A DNA stretch of 64,000 bases from a virus: the IMG/VR virus record IMGVR_UViG_3300035180_002574, positions 1-64,000 of that record; one strand, written 5' to 3'. A program made the translations under genes and the position numbers. Each line of letters opens with the position of its first letter. Within the stretch, counting starts at the first letter, position 1. The notes beneath the pieces are model-generated. The model saw only the letters and a program-made list of their open reading frames with translations, was not told the DNA's origin and made no database searches. Positions 1-6,625 of this stretch are shown piece by piece.

Positions 1-345
1 CCAAGCCGATTGGAACGTATACTTGGCTCGATTCTTCTTGCAGTAAACCATCGCTGCACCATAGATGCCAGCCTTAGTTCCCCAATTCTCGCAGCACCAT
101 TCATAACCGCCCGAGTTATAACCGTCCGGGGGAATCTTGCGCCAATCATCTCCAGGCTTCATGTTCTTCCTGGCTTCATTTGCAGCTTTATCCATCTCCT
201 CAAAGTGCTTGGGATATGGAATGTACTTGTTATGACTCAGTACCACAATATCGCCATCACGGGTTTCGCGTGAAAATTCTACGAACGCCGTGAGATCGTC
301 CTTGGGACCAGTCACAAACAAATCTTGATCGCAATGATTGGGCAT
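1..345 (-). CDS. Api92-like (DUF1281-type) phage protein, 3' end outside window
   Basis: The minus-strand frame opens with ATG at 345 and stays open to the window edge (115 codons seen). It begins MPNHCDQDLFVTGPKDDL and carries NSGGYEWCCENWGTK, the hallmark block of the Api92-like/DUF1281 family of phage and plasmid proteins with a ferredoxin-like fold. The biochemical role of this family is not established. A GAAGG Shine-Dalgarno lies upstream, and TATAAATA sits 4 bases before the ATG. The C-terminus is missing because of the window edge. Family assignment is fairly secure; function is unknown. Confidence 0.8.
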   Translation of the reverse strand, partial: MPNHCDQDLFVTGPKDDLTAFVEFSRETRDGDIVVLSHNKYIPYPKHFEEMDKAANEARKNMKPGDDWRKIPPDGYNSGGYEWCCENWGTKAGIYGAAMVYCKKNRAKYTFQSAW

Positions 346-398
346 GTTTATTTATACCTTCGTAAAGTTACGTTCCACCACTTCCAGAAATCGTTTTC

Positions 399-487
<89 letters not shown>

Positions 488-669
488 TAAACAGACAAAT
501 AGACAGATATGGACATGACATACTCAAGAACATAGTTCTCTCAAAAACATAGTTCTTGAAGTCGTCATCAACGTATCTTGCCCGAAGGGAATTCGGCATA
601 ATCACGATTTGGCTTCAATCGCATCGAACAGGCTCGGTCAAGGCGTGAAGCTCTTTTGGATTGATCCTG
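488..669 (-). other. Gap with decayed short ORF and a 17-bp tandem repeat
   Basis: No intact gene is seen. Two imperfect 17-bp copies beginning GAACTATGTT lie near 535-570 on the minus strand. At 602-665 a short frame reads INPKELHALTE and, after a +1 change of frame, LFDAIEAKS before a stop. Its presumed start is ATC behind an AGG-containing Shine-Dalgarno. It looks like a short gene that has lost its frame, or a sequencing indel. Confidence 0.4.
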
Positions 670-816
670 TCACCTACCGAAATGCTTATTTTGCATGAAG
701 TTCATGATCAGCCATCCGCCCATGAACATTCCGCAAACCAGATAGGGAGAAATCCCCATCGTATAGGAACCAACGTACAAAGCGATACTGAGAAGCAAAA
801 TGCTAGGAGTGGTCAT
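670..816 (-). CDS. Small membrane protein, 48 aa
   Basis: I chose ATG 816 because GGAAAGGAAGAG lies just upstream. The 48-residue product has two hydrophobic stretches (ILLLSIALYVGSY and ISPYLVCGMFMGGWLIM), so it should span the membrane twice with short polar ends. No family is recognised. The frame stays open upstream of this ATG and joins the second half of the broken gene at 817-1072, so this could instead be the membrane-anchored C-terminus of one longer protein. Confidence 0.55.
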   Translation of the reverse strand: MTTPSILLLSIALYVGSYTMGISPYLVCGMFMGGWLIMNFMQNKHFGR

Positions 817-1072
817 CGATCTCTTCCTTTCCATAATCTTGCCCGACGTACATCCGCCCTTGGTGCGGAGAGAAAGTCCCTCGCTTTGCCTTCCACCATC
901 GATCTTCTCGATGAGAGCCGCAATCAGCGGATACACGCCCGTCTGAATCTCAGAATCCTCCCACGCATAACTATAGGCACGAAAGTCTTATTCACCTTGA
1001 CACAACCAACAATCGTGCCAAGAAAAGACTTCAACTCAGAAGTTACTGTGATGGTTATTTTATTGGAACCTC
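817..1072 (-). pseudogene. Short phage gene with -1 frame change, no ATG
   Basis: After GCAGAGG the frame reads ITITVTSELKSFLGTIVGCVKVNKTF starting at an ATA codon. A -1 shift then continues it as RAYSYAWEDSEIQTGVYPLI and on towards 817. Both halves look coding, and joined they make one credible small protein. No family is recognised. It may be a decayed gene, a sequencing indel, or (less likely) a gene using a non-ATG start and programmed frameshift. Confidence 0.4.
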
Positions 1073-1075
1073 TGC

Positions 1076-1339
1076 TCAAGTAACCATCATGGTGGGCTTG
1101 TCATCACGATCCGTTTCTACCTCAATACACTGCGTTGCTCGCCTGATTGACATAGAGAAGTTCTCACACCCCATCAAACCATTTCGCGAATCGAAATGCT
1201 CATGAGCATAGACGAATGGACGGCTCAGATATACCTCGCCATCACGAATCATCGTAATGGTGACGGCAGAATAGATGCCCATTCCAGTCAGACGACCAAT
1301 CACACCACGAACGATCTCTTCCTCGCGAATGAGTCTCAT
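1076..1339 (-). CDS. Hypothetical protein, 87 aa
   Basis: ATG 1339 is preceded by AAAGGAG with good spacing. The product begins MRLIREEEIVRGVIGRLTG and is a mixed alpha/beta, soluble-looking protein with two cysteines and no recognised motif. Its Shine-Dalgarno overlaps the end of the preceding gene (1341-1505), so the two are probably translationally coupled members of one operon. Confidence 0.7.
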   Translation of the reverse strand: MRLIREEEIVRGVIGRLTGMGIYSAVTITMIRDGEVYLSRPFVYAHEHFDSRNGLMGCENFSMSIRRATQCIEVETDRDDKPTMMVT

Positions 1340-1340
1340 G

Positions 1341-1505
1341 TTAGGCTCCTTTATAGTCGAGAGTCAGATTATCCTCGTGAACGACGAGCATGGAGACATA
1401 ACCCCTCATTGGACCATTGCCATCCATGCCCTCGCGAATGTATCTGCCCTCATCCAATTGCACAATGTGCATGGGCTGCGGAAACACGCGGTTCTTGACG
1501 TACAC
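1341..1505 (-). CDS. Hypothetical protein, 54 aa, GTG start
   Basis: The frame reads VYVKNRVFPQPMHIVQLDEG and ends DNLTLDYKGA just ahead of the next ATG. No ATG is suitably placed. GTG 1505, about ten bases after the stop of the upstream gene, is the likeliest start; an internal ATG (PMHIV) is possible. Beta-rich and without recognised homology. The tight packing with both neighbours supports it as a real gene. Confidence 0.55.
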   Translation of the reverse strand: MYVKNRVFPQPMHIVQLDEGRYIREGMDGNGPMRGYVSMLVVHEDNLTLDYKGA

Positions 1506-1517
1506 AGTCGAATCAAG

Positions 1518-2057
1518 TCAGTAATCGTAGCCGTTTCGCTCATCATAGCGGTTCTCCATGTATTCCATGTACCGCTCCTCTTCATTCCAGTGCTCGTAAG
1601 GACGCATCATTCGCGCCCCAAGATCCGAAAGCAATCCCTGGATCACTTCCAGACGCATATGGTCCTTCTCTTCACGAAGGCGAATCTCTTTCTCGAAATC
1701 GTCTCGAACCTTATCGCGAATGGCGCGAATCTGATCCTTGGTCAGATCGGGATTCTTCTGCAATGCCTGATATTCGGCATCGCCCTGGCGCTCAGCCAAC
1801 ATCTCACTAAGGTAATCAGCCTCATCCTCGCGCTCCTCGCGCGAACGCCACGAGCGATGCTCGATTTGAGTATGAATCTCATTCCATTCCGCCGCGAGCT
1901 TATTGATCATCTCCTCGCGGACCTGCGCCTTCATGGCTTTGACTTGAGCTTCGTACGAATCCTCAGAGGGACACTTGCAGTCTCCCTCGCATTCGCATTC
2001 GCATTCGATCTCGCCCTCATCCTCATGGTCCTTTTCCATTACCCAACCACGCGACAT
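1518..2057 (-). CDS. Acidic, Cys-rich N-terminus plus charged helical protein, 179 aa
   Basis: ATG 2057 (MSRGWVMEKDHEDE) is chosen because GGTGGAGG stands 4-5 bases upstream. Residues about 15-30 are an unusual alternating Glu/Cys run (ECECECEGDCKC) that could bind metal. The rest is strongly charged and helical, with clusters such as REEREDEADYL and RDDFEKEIRLREEKD, compatible with a coiled coil. No family is recognised. A scaffolding or accessory role would be a guess. Confidence 0.7.
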   Translation of the reverse strand: MSRGWVMEKDHEDEGEIECECECEGDCKCPSEDSYEAQVKAMKAQVREEMINKLAAEWNEIHTQIEHRSWRSREEREDEADYLSEMLAERQGDAEYQALQKNPDLTKDQIRAIRDKVRDDFEKEIRLREEKDHMRLEVIQGLLSDLGARMMRPYEHWNEEERYMEYMENRYDERNGYDY

Positions 2058-2135
2058 TGGAACCTCCACCATTGAATGATTGTTTGCGCAGCCCCGCTTA
2101 TCGCGCGCTGCGCTCACGGATGAGAACGCCTGACA

Positions 2136-2240
2136 TTATGCAATCGGCTCCACGTAATCAGATGGAGCCAATCGAGCATATCGAATCTTGCCAGGATCCT
2201 TCGGCGCATTCACACGAGTGTTCTCGGGGAATGCAGGCAT
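2136..2240 (-). CDS. Hypothetical small protein, 34 aa
   Basis: ATG 2240 follows AAAGGATAAAGTG, in which the upstream gene's stop codon forms part of the leader. The product starts MPAFPENTRVNAPKDPGKIR and is short, proline-rich and basic. Its TAA overlaps a further ATG at 2136 that opens only 12 codons. Position and Shine-Dalgarno support translation; no function can be proposed. Confidence 0.5.
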   Translation of the reverse strand: MPAFPENTRVNAPKDPGKIRYARLAPSDYVEPIA

Positions 2241-2244
2241 CACT

Positions 2245-2337
2245 TTATCCTTTGGTCCCGAAGATCGCCATTCCAATGCCGGTGAACATTCCTCCACCGA
2301 CAACCAAGAATGGAATCAGATGTAGGATTACTTCCAT
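2245..2337 (-). CDS. Single-pass small membrane protein, 30 aa
   Basis: Starting at ATG 2337, the product is almost one hydrophobic helix (MEVILHLIPFLVVGGG, then MFTGIGMAIFG) ending in a basic tail. It is typical of tiny phage membrane proteins, such as holin-like or accessory peptides, but length and sequence do not allow a family call. It is followed after 4 bases by the 34-aa gene. Confidence 0.5.
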   Translation of the reverse strand: MEVILHLIPFLVVGGGMFTGIGMAIFGTKG

Positions 2338-2379
2338 GTCAGAACATGCTGGCGCACGGACGACATTGTGAACATATAT

Positions 2380-2718
2380 TTATTCTTCAGGTCCATCCCC
2401 AAAGACCGTGCGAAGATGCTCAAGCATCTGCTCAATATGCGGGCGAATAACCCATCCAGCCACATCATCGCATTCCGACCAGTTCTTAGCCCAATCCGTA
2501 TGTTGGAACCGCTCATCCGTCTCCGGGTGAAACCACTCGCCATTGATAAGAAGCGCCACCTCGAATGACTCGTAATCATCCGAAGATGCAAGCGTGTCGC
2601 GAGGAGACGAATAGTGAAATTCGCTAGCCTGAATGCTAGCAACCATTCCACCACCAAACTTCACGCCATAGAACCGACCAGGATTTCCAGGCACACGAAC
2701 CAGCTTGAACTCGCTCAT
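2380..2718 (-). CDS. Hypothetical protein, 112 aa
   Basis: ATG 2718 (MSEFKLVRVPGNPGRF) is chosen because the nearest of three tandem AAAGGATA Shine-Dalgarno copies lies just upstream; the longer frame to 2823 would run through them. The protein has a tryptophan-rich centre (NGEWFHPETD, DWAKNW) and ends FGDGPEE. No family is recognised. It looks like a soluble small phage protein. Confidence 0.7.
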   Translation of the reverse strand: MSEFKLVRVPGNPGRFYGVKFGGGMVASIQASEFHYSSPRDTLASSDDYESFEVALLINGEWFHPETDERFQHTDWAKNWSECDDVAGWVIRPHIEQMLEHLRTVFGDGPEE

Positions 2719-2725
2719 GATCATT

Positions 2726-2753
2726 ATCCTTTGGTATCCTTTGGTATCCTTTG
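2726..2753. repeat. Triplicated 10-bp Shine-Dalgarno repeat
   Basis: The plus strand carries ATCCTTTGGT twice plus a partial third copy. On the transcribed strand this gives three successive AAAGGATA ribosome-binding sites before ATG 2718. The repeat overlaps the 3' end of the preceding ORF; with one copy that ORF would end IIKG-stop, so the duplication has also shifted its stop. Confidence 0.85.
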
Positions 2754-2899
2754 ATGATATTGCGCACATATACCATATGGTAATCAATGCCAATGATACG
2801 AAGTTCCGACTCGCCCAGATCAATCTCTTCGCCTATTGATTGATGATCCGGGAATGCCAACTCATATTAGATCATGCTCTTGGCGACGTAGACGTACAT
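2750..2899 (-). pseudogene. Short gene with in-frame TAA and displaced stop
   Basis: From ATG 2899 the frame reads MYVYVAKSMI, then TAA, then in the same frame YELAFPDHQSIGEEIDLGE and onward through DYHMVYVRNIIKG into the tandem repeat. A TTG at 2860 could start the second part. The 3' end lost its natural stop through expansion of the 10-bp repeat. No family is recognised. Confidence 0.35.
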
Positions 2900-2909
2900 G
2901 AGTGTTTCC

Positions 2910-3152
2910 TTACTTGTATTCGGTCATGGACGCCACTTCACGCAAGGCGTTGCGCGGGTCCTGCGTCCAATAGCGAATCCACAAGAGACCATGAACATCG
3001 GTGACGAGAAGAACCGCTCCATTGCCAATGGGGTCGTGATACCACCCCTCACCCCTGTACTTGAAGTGACCAAGATACCTTTCCAGCTCATCGACATTCC
3101 CACACACATGGAACCAATCACTGGACGGGAATCGCGCATGTTCATGCTCCAA
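2910..3152 (-). CDS. Hypothetical protein, 80 aa, TTG start
   Basis: The frame reads from TTG 3152 (LEHEHARFPSSDWFHV) to VASMTEYK. It is rich in Trp, Tyr and His (WFHVCGNVDELERY, GEGWYHDPIGNG), giving it a coding look that the overlapping alternative frame lacks. It overlaps the stop of the 27-aa gene upstream, consistent with translational coupling. No domain is recognised. Confidence 0.6.
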   Translation of the reverse strand: MEHEHARFPSSDWFHVCGNVDELERYLGHFKYRGEGWYHDPIGNGAVLLVTDVHGLLWIRYWTQDPRNALREVASMTEYK

Positions 3153-3225
3153 CCGGAATCGCTTGCATGTTTACTTTGCCACGGTTGGTAAAATCAACGT
3201 AGGCATACCCTTCACATCGACTCAT
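3142..3225 (-). CDS. Hypothetical small protein, 27 aa
   Basis: ATG 3225 opens MSRCEGYAYVDFTNRGK and ends IPVGA at a TGA overlapping the next gene. Upstream it overlaps the end of the 57-aa gene. The interlocking start and stop signals are the main support; it is too short for family assignment. Confidence 0.45.
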   Translation of the reverse strand: MSRCEGYAYVDFTNRGKVNMQAIPVGA

Positions 3226-3385
3226 GACGAGAGTATTGCACGCTACCGAAACTGCCGAAGTAGAGGGAGGTTTCGGGATCCCTGCAATGCTCCTGCGCCT
3301 CTTCCAAGGTCAGACCTGTCTTGATGACCTGATTCTCACCTTCGAAGAAGAAACAAATGATGCTATAGGTTACAGGTTCGCTCAT
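3212..3385 (-). CDS. Hypothetical protein, 57 aa
   Basis: ATG 3385 is preceded by TAGGAGAATAAA, a strong Shine-Dalgarno. The product begins MSEPVTYSIICFFFEGENQV and continues TGLTLEEAQEHCRDPETS. This beta-strand, turn and LTLEEAQEHCRDP helix pattern is common to many small phage proteins that sense or bind a ligand, but no specific family can be named. The stop overlaps the next ATG region. Confidence 0.65.
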   Translation of the reverse strand: MSEPVTYSIICFFFEGENQVIKTGLTLEEAQEHCRDPETSLYFGSFGSVQYSRHESM

Positions 3386-3394
3386 TTTATTCTC

Positions 3395-3576
3395 CTAATA
3401 CTTGAGCTTCATCAGCCCCAGCGAATGGTGCAGGCTCTTACCATACCACAACACACCACCCCACTGACGCGCATCCCCCTGGGATTGGTTGCCTTGAGGA
3501 AATGATCATTCAGACTCGAACGAAAGGCTCGCACCGGCAACCCATCATCATGGATTATCAGATATTGAACAATCAC
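3395..3576 (-). pseudogene. Short phage gene with -1 frame change
   Basis: GTG 3576 overlaps the stop of the preceding gene (GTGA) and opens IVQYLIIHDDGLPVRAFRSS, then LNDHFLKATNPRGMRV. A -1 shift continues QWGGVLWYGKSLHHSLGLMK to a TAG at 3395. Joined, it is a credible protein of about 60 aa. It is either decayed or carries a sequencing indel. No family is recognised. Confidence 0.4.
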
Positions 3577-3751
3577 TCATAGACAACAATCTCGTAATCC
3601 GCTCGCACGTCTCGATCCAGACGATCGTTCACATGCGCTGGCTCCACATATTCGAGAGCCAACGTAATGTATAACGAACCGTTCCCAGCCCGCCAGGCGC
3701 AGACACAAGCAAGCCTTCCAGGAACTTAGGAAATTGATCTGTGAAGTTTAT
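3573..3751 (-). pseudogene. Short phage gene with -1 frame change and ATA at the start position
   Basis: Behind AAAGG the frame reads INFTDQFPKFLEGLLVSAPG, then GLGTVRY; after a -1 shift it continues ITLALEYVEPAHVNDRLDRD and VRADYEIVVYE. The codon at the expected start is ATA, where ATGA would give the overlap used elsewhere in this region. The product is unrecognised. Confidence 0.4.
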
Positions 3752-4131
3752 CCTTTGGAATCTTCCGCCTCTTTGGATTCCTTGAGCAAGCGTTCGGCTC
3801 GCTCCATCCATGGATGGGAATATTCCCATGAGAGATTCTCGAAACCGCTCACGATTGCGTGACGCGAGATATCTTTGTCTACACACAGGGACCAAAGCCG
3901 CATGATTGCTGCCAATGACTTGACATCCACCGGACCTTCGCGCAAGAAACGGCGCGAATCGACCAACCAGATCTCTTGCAATCCAGAAGGCATTAGCATG
4001 AACTTGCGCACGGCTTCACGCAAGCTAAAGCCTTGCCGTCCCGCCAAGCTAGAACATAGGATCGCCGCCAGCTGAATCTCGTTCATGAGAAAAGATCCGA
4101 CGCTTTCTTCTCGAAGATCTGAGACAGGCAT
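3748..4131 (-). CDS. Hypothetical protein, 127 aa
   Basis: ATG 4131 is preceded by GGGAGG at good spacing. The product MPVSDLREESVGSFLMNEIQ is helical, with conserved-looking aromatic positions (ENLSWEYSHPWMERAERLL) and a charged C-terminus ending EAEDSKG. It has no signal peptide and no recognised domain. The next (broken) gene begins inside its stop region. It probably acts in the cytoplasm. Confidence 0.7.
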   Translation of the reverse strand: MPVSDLREESVGSFLMNEIQLAAILCSSLAGRQGFSLREAVRKFMLMPSGLQEIWLVDSRRFLREGPVDVKSLAAIMRLWSLCVDKDISRHAIVSGFENLSWEYSHPWMERAERLLKESKEAEDSKG

Positions 4132-4167
4132 ATTCGCCTCCCTTTGGTCATTTGATTCGGCGCAGTT

Positions 4168-4245
4168 TCAAGCCGCCGCCCGCTCAATTGCGTTCTTGAG
4201 CCGGAGAACACCAGCATCGTAGAAGATAGTGAGGCGAATATCAAG
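4168..4245 (-). other. Short in-frame continuation after a TAG stop
   Basis: Directly after the TAG of the 45-aa gene at 4246, the same frame continues LDIRLTIFYDAGVLRLKNAI to a TGA at 4168. It looks coding but has no ATG, GTG or TTG start in frame. It could be a readthrough extension of the upstream gene, a gene starting at ATT, or a relic. Confidence 0.3.
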
Positions 4246-4383
4246 CTATCGCCTCTTTAGCAGTTGCTCTGGTATCCAAGCCCCGCGGGGACCACGTACG
4301 CAAGTGTCTATATACTTGCGCTTGTTCTTCTTGATCTTGCGAGCCGCGCTTTTCTTTTCCGTTGGTTGCGCCCCATGTGGCAT
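4246..4383 (-). CDS. Small basic protein, 45 aa
   Basis: ATG 4383 lies directly behind a doubled 14-bp motif (4385-4409), with CGACAAG abutting the start codon. The product is very basic (EKKSAARKIKKNKRKYIDTC), with an RGPRGAWIPEQLL tail, suggesting nucleic-acid binding. Its RBS would have to be within the motif itself. It is the clearest case of the motif immediately preceding a start codon. Confidence 0.6.
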   Translation of the reverse strand: MPHGAQPTEKKSAARKIKKNKRKYIDTCVRGPRGAWIPEQLLKRR

Positions 4384-4384
4384 C

Positions 4385-4409
4385 TTGTCGATCGATTGTC
4401 GATCGATGG
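4385..4409 (-). repeat. Tandem copy of the 14-bp start-associated motif
   Basis: Two overlapping copies of TTGTCGATCGATGG on the plus strand (CCATCGATCGACAA in the direction of transcription), just upstream of ATG 4383. A similar doubled copy is at 11891-11915. Confidence 0.9.
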
Positions 4410-4501
4410 AAGAGACGTGCGGATGCCGGCAACTCATCGTTTGCCGTCCTAGACACTGAACCATGGTGGGTTCGCATACATGAAGGAACCCAAAACCAAA
4501 T

Positions 4502-4931
4502 TTACTCAATCATGTTATTGGCTCGGAGACTGAAGTGACTGCGCATTCCATGCTCATTCACGCCAATAATCAAGTGATCGAGCAACTGAAGATCCACATG
4601 CCTTGCCGCTTGCGCAACCCTCCGGGTAAGGATAATGTCGTTGCCCGAGGGATGGTTGTGCGCGAGAATGAACCCGCGCGCACCCATTAGCAAAATTGGG
4701 CGAAGCACACCACGCAGCAGACTCCGAACCAATGGCGACAATGGTAACGCCCAGGGCTCGATTCCTGGCATCCAATCCAATGGCGAGCAAATGCTCGCGA
4801 TCGGGCGTACCAATCAGCTCATGCACCAATGCCGCTGATGCTTCGGAGTCGTGCAGGTTCGCGCTTGGAATCATAACAGAACCATCACGAACCAGTTGGA
4901 CCTTCTGAATCGGAACGCGATATCCGCTCAT
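4502..4931 (-). pseudogene. radC: RadC-like JAB/MPN-domain protein, frameshifted
   Basis: The first frame (4931 leftward) gives MSGYRVPIQKVQLV, then DREHLLAIGLDARNRALGVT and IVAIGS. The second frame gives LRPILLMGARGFILAHNHPS and LDHLIIGVNEHG. Together these are the RadC JAB/MPN core, including the HNHPSG metal-binding signature. The shift (+1 or -2) falls near 4740, and the spacing between halves is a few residues short of the family. RadC relatives are common on phages and mobile elements; their function is debated. It is either inactivated or mis-sequenced. Confidence 0.75.
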
Positions 4932-4937
4932 GTGCCC

Positions 4938-5078
4938 TCACTTGAGTTTGAGAATCGCCTCGCGCATCTTCGGATCCATGTGAGGATTCGTTTGCGCCGC
5001 TTCCTTCATGGCTTCCAATGCCTTCTTGCGATTGGCATTGATATTCTCGATGATTGCCCTGCGCTCGTCTGCGGTCAT
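4938..5078 (-). CDS. Hypothetical helical protein, 46 aa
   Basis: ATG 5078 follows AAAGAGG, which directly abuts the 14-bp motif (5088-5101). The product MTADERRAIIENINANRKKA continues with a helical, charged sequence ending MREAILKLK. It is too short for the usual ORF cut-off, but the RBS, motif and codon usage make it convincing. No family is recognised. Confidence 0.65.
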   Translation of the reverse strand: MTADERRAIIENINANRKKALEAMKEAAQTNPHMDPKMREAILKLK

Positions 5079-5321
5079 TCAACCTCTTTGTCGATCGATG
5101 GGAACCGGATATGCCACCTTGCGATTGCTCTTATAGCACGCAAGTTGCGTGTCGCTATTCCAACCCGTGCGGGTGAATAGCTCTCCGCTCACGTCCACCA
5201 CTTCGGGCAACGACTTGTAATGGTCGTAATCCCTACACTCCACTTCGATGATGTTCTCGCCTTCGATGCTGACGTAAGACAACACCGCGATGAGTTGCGT
5301 GGCTTTGGCTTGCATGTTCAT
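5079..5321 (-). CDS. Hypothetical protein, 80 aa
   Basis: ATG 5321 overlaps the stop of the 109-aa gene. The product starts MNMQAKATQLIAVLSYVSIE and reads as a small beta-rich protein (GENIIEVECRDYDHY). Its last codons (PIDRQRG) are encoded by the 14-bp motif that forms the leader of the next gene, so coding sequence and motif overlap. No domain is recognised. Confidence 0.65.
   Translation of the reverse strand: MNMQAKATQLIAVLSYVSIEGENIIEVECRDYDHYKSLPEVVDVSGELFTRTGWNSDTQLACYKSNRKVAYPVPIDRQRG
5088..5101 (-). repeat. 14-bp start-associated motif
   Basis: A perfect copy lying between the C-terminal codons of the 80-aa gene and the Shine-Dalgarno (AGAGG) of the 46-aa gene. Confidence 0.9.
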
Positions 5322-5647
5322 GCCCCCGGCTGATCGATCGATGGGCTCGATGCCATCCGATTCTTGGCGATATCCGCAAGCTGACCCACGTACTTGAGTG
5401 ACATGGTTCTAGCGCGAGCGAGATGCCGTCCGCTCAGATGCTTTCCTTCCAAGATCCATCGGGCATAATACGAACCCAAGCTCGCATCCGCGCCCGAGAA
5501 TCCTCGACCATTGGAATGTCTGGTGGTTTTCGTGGCTTGCTCATCCGCGGTTTGACACGCATAGATGGCAAGGATCGCACGCTCCACCGCATCGTCCCGT
5601 TGCATCAACAACCATTGAATGTATGCAGGATCGCTCTTGTCAATCAT
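5318..5647 (-). CDS. Hypothetical protein, 109 aa
   Basis: ATG 5647 opens MIDKSDPAYIQWLLMQRDDA, behind a GTGAGAG-type ribosome site. A helical N-terminal half (VERAILAIYACQTADE) is followed by a Gly/Ser-rich segment and a basic helix (SGRHLARARTMSLK). Its end (SPSIDQPGA) is again encoded by a motif copy (5332-5344). Possibly nucleic-acid associated because of its basic charge; no family is recognised. Confidence 0.65.
   Translation of the reverse strand: MIDKSDPAYIQWLLMQRDDAVERAILAIYACQTADEQATKTTRHSNGRGFSGADASLGSYYARWILEGKHLSGRHLARARTMSLKYVGQLADIAKNRMASSPSIDQPGA
5332..5344 (-). repeat. Variant copy of the 14-bp motif
   Basis: GATCGATCGATGG on the plus strand, upstream of the start of the 80-aa gene (ATG 5321) and inside the 3' end of the 109-aa gene. 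Confidence 0.75.
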
Positions 5648-5661
5648 GCTCTCACCCTCGC

Positions 5662-5675
5662 TTGTCGATCGATGG
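5662..5675 (-). repeat. 14-bp start-associated motif
   Basis: Perfect copy 15 bases upstream of ATG 5647; the GTGAGAG Shine-Dalgarno lies between motif and start. Confidence 0.9.
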
Positions 5676-5734
5676 GTCCGTTCGTAGCAGGGATTCGCTT
5701 TGCATTCACCAGAGGTTACTAAAGCGTTTCCCAG

Positions 5735-5812
5735 ATCGCCTAGTAGGAATCGAACCTACCTCGTCTCCATGCTCTCAGACATGGGCAGCCACCCAGGGTA
5801 TTCTCTAGACGA
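5735..5812 (-). tRNA. tRNA-like gene, isotype uncertain
   Basis: The minus strand folds an acceptor stem TCGTCTA/TAGGCGA (one G-U pair) and a T-arm GTAGG-TTCGATT-CCTAC. The anticodon stem is CCATG/CATGG, but its loop (TCTGAGAG) has eight bases instead of seven, and no regular D-stem can be drawn. CTG or TGA would be candidate anticodons. No CCA is encoded. It shares acceptor and T-loop sequence with the other two tRNA-like genes here. It may be degenerate, unusual, or affected by an indel. Confidence 0.65.
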
Positions 5813-5880
5813 AACTCCCCGTTCACAACACTCAAGGTTTGTCACGAAATCAAGCACGGGGACACACTCCGAAATCGCGG

Positions 5881-5952
5881 ATCGCCTAGCAGGACTCGAA
5901 CCTGCACCTACCTACGCCAATGCGCTCGCTCTACCAGTTGAGCTATAGGCGA
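5881..5952 (-). tRNA. tRNA-like gene, isotype uncertain
   Basis: Acceptor TCGCCTA/TAGGCGA, D-arm GCTC-AACTGGTA-GAGC and T-arm GCAGG-TTCGAGT-CCTGC are all canonical. The anticodon arm (between D-arm and T-arm) does not pair as a normal five-base stem, so the anticodon cannot be read safely; GGC or TGG are possibilities. No CCA is encoded. It lies about 70 bases upstream (in transcription) of the tRNA-like gene at 5735. Confidence 0.7.
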
Positions 5953-6128
5953 AACATCCCCTATGGGGAATCAGCTATGCTGTCTCCGTTCAACCACGGA
6001 TGGGCGCGAATCCTTATGGGCGATTCATTGCTGCCCTGGATTCGCCAGCGAATCACACCCGCCTCTACTTATACTTTGCTTTGTATAAGGAACCGTTCGG
6101 TTCGTTTTGCTTGCTTTTCAAGAGAGGC

Positions 6129-6142
6129 TTGTCGATCGATGG
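6129..6142 (-). repeat. 14-bp motif in the tRNA leader
   Basis: Perfect copy in the 260-base gap between the 136-aa gene (ending 6215) and the tRNA-like gene at 5881-5952. I see no protein gene in this gap. Confidence 0.9.
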
Positions 6143-6214
6143 GAACCGGGGAACCGACCGAAGCCGGCTCCCCAATCCCCTAACCGATCACTGAACGAAT
6201 CTCGCTTCGCTCGA

Positions 6215-6625
6215 TTACTTCTTGGCAGCCTTCTCCGCCTCGATGCGGGCACGAAGACCCACACCGCCGCCCTTGCCCTTGCCGATGAGGAACTTCGAGC
6301 TGGGACGCTCCTGCGTCCCGTCCTCCGCGATCTCGCCCTGCGCATTGTCGCGAATGTAGCTGTGGATGCGATCCGAGAGAACCTTGTGGTTCTCGGGCTG
6401 TGCATTCATCTTGACCAGCGTCATCGTGATGAGCGCCGGAACATTCATCTTGACCAGCGCCGGATATGCATCAAAGACCGCATCCACCGCATTCGCGATG
6501 GTCTGAGTCTCCACCTCACGCTCCGAGGCATACTTGACCAGCTCCGCCTCAAACCGAGAACAGGTCTCCGCGAAGTTGAGAGAACCGTCCGCATACCGAA
6601 CCAGGAAGGGAACCACATTGCTCAT
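6215..6625 (-). CDS. Hypothetical protein, 136 aa
   Basis: ATG 6625 opens MSNVVPFLVRYADGSLNFAE; the preceding leader is AGGTATAAC. It is helical (FEAELVKYASEREVETQTIA) with a flexible basic Gly/Lys-rich tail (FLIGKGKGGGVGLRARIEAE). It is the first gene of the transcription unit served by the two sigma-54-like promoters at 7220 and 7288. No family is recognised; the tail suggests contact with nucleic acid. Confidence 0.7.
   Translation of the reverse strand: MSNVVPFLVRYADGSLNFAETCSRFEAELVKYASEREVETQTIANAVDAVFDAYPALVKMNVPALITMTLVKMNAQPENHKVLSDRIHSYIRDNAQGEIAEDGTQERPSSKFLIGKGKGGGVGLRARIEAEKAAKK

Noticed and set aside
4502-4931. Programmed frameshift in the radC relative
   Set aside because: No slippery heptamer or downstream structure is evident and the joined halves lack several family residues, so decay or error is simpler.
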